From Halieaceae bacterium (GTDB taxonomy: Bacteria > Pseudomonadota > Gammaproteobacteria > Pseudomonadales > Halieaceae), in the NCBI GenBank assembly GCA_003523185.1, contig DPGN01000021.1, positions 1-64,000 on the forward strand: DNA of 64,000 nucleotides, in the 5' to 3' direction. A program made the position numbers and the translations under genes. The notes under the pieces are model-generated. The model did not search any database. It had not been told where the DNA came from and saw only the letters and a program-made list of their open reading frames with translations. Position 1 is the first letter of the stretch. Every line of letters begins with the position of its first letter. This document shows, in pieces, positions 62,354 through 64,000 of this stretch.

Positions 62354-63802
62354 ATGCTGAATACCAGCGCTAGAGAACTTGCTATGCGTATGTGGATGGG
62401 AGAGCTCTCATCCGTTGAAGTAACACAGTTCTACATAGACCGAATTGAGAAGCACAACCCAGCCATCAATGCGGTGATTGCAGAGCGATTTGACGCTGCA
62501 CTCGACGAGGCTCGACAGGCGGATGAGAAGGTGCAACGCGGAGAGCCTTTGGGTGCTCTTCATGGATTACCGATGACCATCAAAGATGCCTATGAGGTGA
62601 CCGGTTTGACTTGTGAGGTCGGGCATCTTCCTTTCAAAGGGCGAGTCTCCGATAGGGATGCGGTTGTGGTTCAGCGATTGCGAGCGGCTGGCGCTATCAT
62701 CCTTGGTAAGACGAATACGCCACTTCACTGCGCGGATCTGCAGACCTATAACGATATTCACGGCACGACGAATAACCCGCATAACCTTGCCCATACACCC
62801 GGAGGATCCTCTGGCGGCGCGGCAGCGGCACTGGCTTCGGGTATGACACCGCTCGAGTTCGGCAGCGATATCGGTGGGTCCATCAGAACGCCTTCGCATT
62901 TTTGTGGTTTGTTTGGTCACAAGCCCACCTTCGACATTATCCCGCAGCGAGGGCATGTGCCCCCAAGGCATGGTGCAAGAACAACCGGCGCCTTAACTGT
63001 AATGGGACCATTGGCGCGTTCCGTTGATGACCTTGAATTGGCGTTTGATCTCACAGTGGGTCTCGATGAACAACGCAGCTCAGGTCTGCGGCTTGAATTG
63101 CCCACCTCACGAGTAGATTCACCGAAGCAGGTCAGAGTTGGACTGTGGCTAGGTGATGATTATTGTCCTGTAGATAGAGAAATCCTTTTAGGTATCGAGC
63201 AAGCTGCGCACTCGCTTGAAGTCATGGGTGCCTGCGTGGAAGAAGCGAGGCCCAGTTTTAGTTTGGCTGAGCATCATGAGACGTACCTGATGCATCTATC
63301 GCCCATTATTGCGTCGGGATTTGGTCCACGCGAAATAAACCTCATGCAGCAGATCGCGGGCGCCAGTGAACCTGAAGATAAGTCGCCAAATACGCTGCAG
63401 GCTCGCGGCGCTCTCTTGGCGCATCGGGAGTGGTTAGTATGGAATGAAATCCGTGCGCACCTAGTAGATCAATGGCGTTCTTTCTTTGACGATTACGATG
63501 TCCTCATTTGTCCTGTTACCCCCACCACTGCCATGCCACATGATCAGGAGACGTCGTATGGCGCCCGTAAAATATGGGTCAACGGAGAAGCTCGCCCCTA
63601 TTCAGATAATGTGGTCTGGGCCGGGGTAGCGACCCTCTGTGGGTTGCCATCCACAGCAGTGCCCGTCGGCAGGCACAGTGATGGTCTTCCTTTTGGGCTT
63701 CAGATTATTGGCCCTGAATATGCGGATCGCACCACGATGGCGGTTGCGCGCTGGTTAGAGGAGGCGGGATACGTCACGAGGTTGGCAGAGGGCTACCAAT
63801 AA
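62354..63802 (+). CDS. Amidase signature family enzyme
   Basis: 482 residues. Amidase signature triad: K77 (TIKDAY), cis-Ser S152 (PGGSSGG) and nucleophile S176 (GSDIGGSIR). These hydrolyse amide bonds in a wide range of substrates; alone, without gatB or gatC, it is not the glutamyl-tRNA amidotransferase. GPLARSVDDLELAFDL in the middle and the C-terminal PFGLQIIGPEYADRTTM motif complete the family pattern. Ribosome site AAGGAG before the ATG. No signal peptide. It is a single gene; the substrate is unknown. Bases 63803-63950 carry a short direct repeat (AGAGCCAT twice, 63802-63809 and 63815-63822) and nothing else clear. Confidence 0.9.
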   Translation: MLNTSARELAMRMWMGELSSVEVTQFYIDRIEKHNPAINAVIAERFDAALDEARQADEKVQRGEPLGALHGLPMTIKDAYEVTGLTCEVGHLPFKGRVSDRDAVVVQRLRAAGAIILGKTNTPLHCADLQTYNDIHGTTNNPHNLAHTPGGSSGGAAAALASGMTPLEFGSDIGGSIRTPSHFCGLFGHKPTFDIIPQRGHVPPRHGARTTGALTVMGPLARSVDDLELAFDLTVGLDEQRSSGLRLELPTSRVDSPKQVRVGLWLGDDYCPVDREILLGIEQAAHSLEVMGACVEEARPSFSLAEHHETYLMHLSPIIASGFGPREINLMQQIAGASEPEDKSPNTLQARGALLAHREWLVWNEIRAHLVDQWRSFFDDYDVLICPVTPTTAMPHDQETSYGARKIWVNGEARPYSDNVVWAGVATLCGLPSTAVPVGRHSDGLPFGLQIIGPEYADRTTMAVARWLEEAGYVTRLAEGYQ

Positions 63803-63967
63803 GAGCCATTATTTAGAGCCATCAACAAAGGCCCTCGATAAATGCGACTCACATTAGTGTGTGGATTGCGCGGCTGGTAATGAAAAGCGACGCAGGTAAA
63901 CTGCCTGTGGAGATCAAACAAACCATGGCGCGTTGAGTCACTCGATTCAGCGACTGGGGAGCACACC

Positions 63968-64000
63968 ATGAATACGTCGACGAGCGATGCCCAGCAGGGC
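63968..64000 (+). CDS. Possible start of a gene cut by the right edge
   Basis: ATG 63968 with GGGGA seven bases before it opens a frame that stays open to the window end (MNTSTSDAQQG). Only 11 codons are visible, so no function can be given. Confidence 0.4.
   Translation, partial: MNTSTSDAQQG

Noticed and set aside
1..64000. CRISPR arrays, insertion sequences, prophage genes, tRNA or rRNA genes
   Set aside because: Read through both strands: no regularly spaced repeats, no transposase or integrase motifs, and no cloverleaf or rRNA-like stretch was recognised.

Overview
The window looks like chromosomal DNA of a free-living marine gammaproteobacterium. By eye the base composition is mid-50s % GC. 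Genes are dense and carried on both strands in short runs. The content is typical of aerobic heterotrophs: TonB-dependent receptors, marine glucan hydrolases (GH17, GH3, GH2), a MaeB-type malic enzyme, Rieske oxygenases and many acyl-CoA and alpha/beta-hydrolase enzymes. The set would fit the OM60/NOR5 (Halieaceae-like) group, but that is inference from gene content only. I saw no tRNA, rRNA, IS element, prophage or CRISPR array.

Layout. 0.2-16.5 kb: a beta-lactamase-fold hydrolase, a MAPEG protein, a GH17 glucanase lipoprotein, a ferric-reductase-like membrane protein, a Fur-box-preceded siderophore receptor, a CorA/ZntB transporter, a GH2 beta-glucuronidase-like enzyme and an AGCS amino-acid symporter. 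16.4-30.6 kb: AcuI-like reductase, VOC protein, phytanoyl-CoA dioxygenase-like protein, EthD protein, malic enzyme, two SDRs, M14 peptidase, FMN alpha-hydroxyacid oxidase, methyltransferase and prolyl aminopeptidase. 30.7-40 kb: a large metzincin protease, then an oxidative demethylation/hydroxylation island with two Rieske oxygenases, DUF3237, a TetR regulator, a DadA/sarcosine-oxidase-like flavoprotein and a divergent homocysteine S-methyltransferase. 40-47.7 kb: short asparaginase, ABA4-like protein, an isocitrate dehydrogenase with an internal duplication, a GPH sugar symporter, a thioesterase, an EamA transporter and a 4-hydroxybutyryl-CoA dehydratase-like enzyme. 48-55.4 kb: an all-plus-strand run of receptor, esterase, Baeyer-Villiger monooxygenase, acyl-CoA carboxyltransferase and biotin carrier that reads like a ketone-degradation module. 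55.6-64 kb: an ABC ATPase plus ABC permease/M1 peptidase fusion, a GH3 beta-glucosidase and an amidase.

How it works together. GH17 (surface lipoprotein) and GH3 could act in sequence on beta-1,3-glucan such as laminarin, although they lie far apart. The Rieske, flavoprotein and homocysteine methyltransferase genes suggest stepwise demethylation of a methylated osmolyte such as a betaine. The substrate is not shown by the sequence.

The most unusual signals are these. (1) A long inverted repeat lies upstream of the flavoprotein gene at 38.6 kb. In the minus-strand RNA it pairs over 13 uninterrupted positions and buries the ribosome binding site, and it encloses two alternative inner stems: a candidate cis-regulatory RNA. 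(2) The isocitrate dehydrogenase has a segment of its large domain present twice. (3) A carboxyltransferase plus biotin carrier pair has no biotin carboxylase beside it. (4) The 4-hydroxybutyryl-CoA dehydratase homologue has one residue fewer between two presumed cluster ligands. Several annotated starts were moved downstream on the basis of ribosome binding sites, signal peptides or the Fur box.
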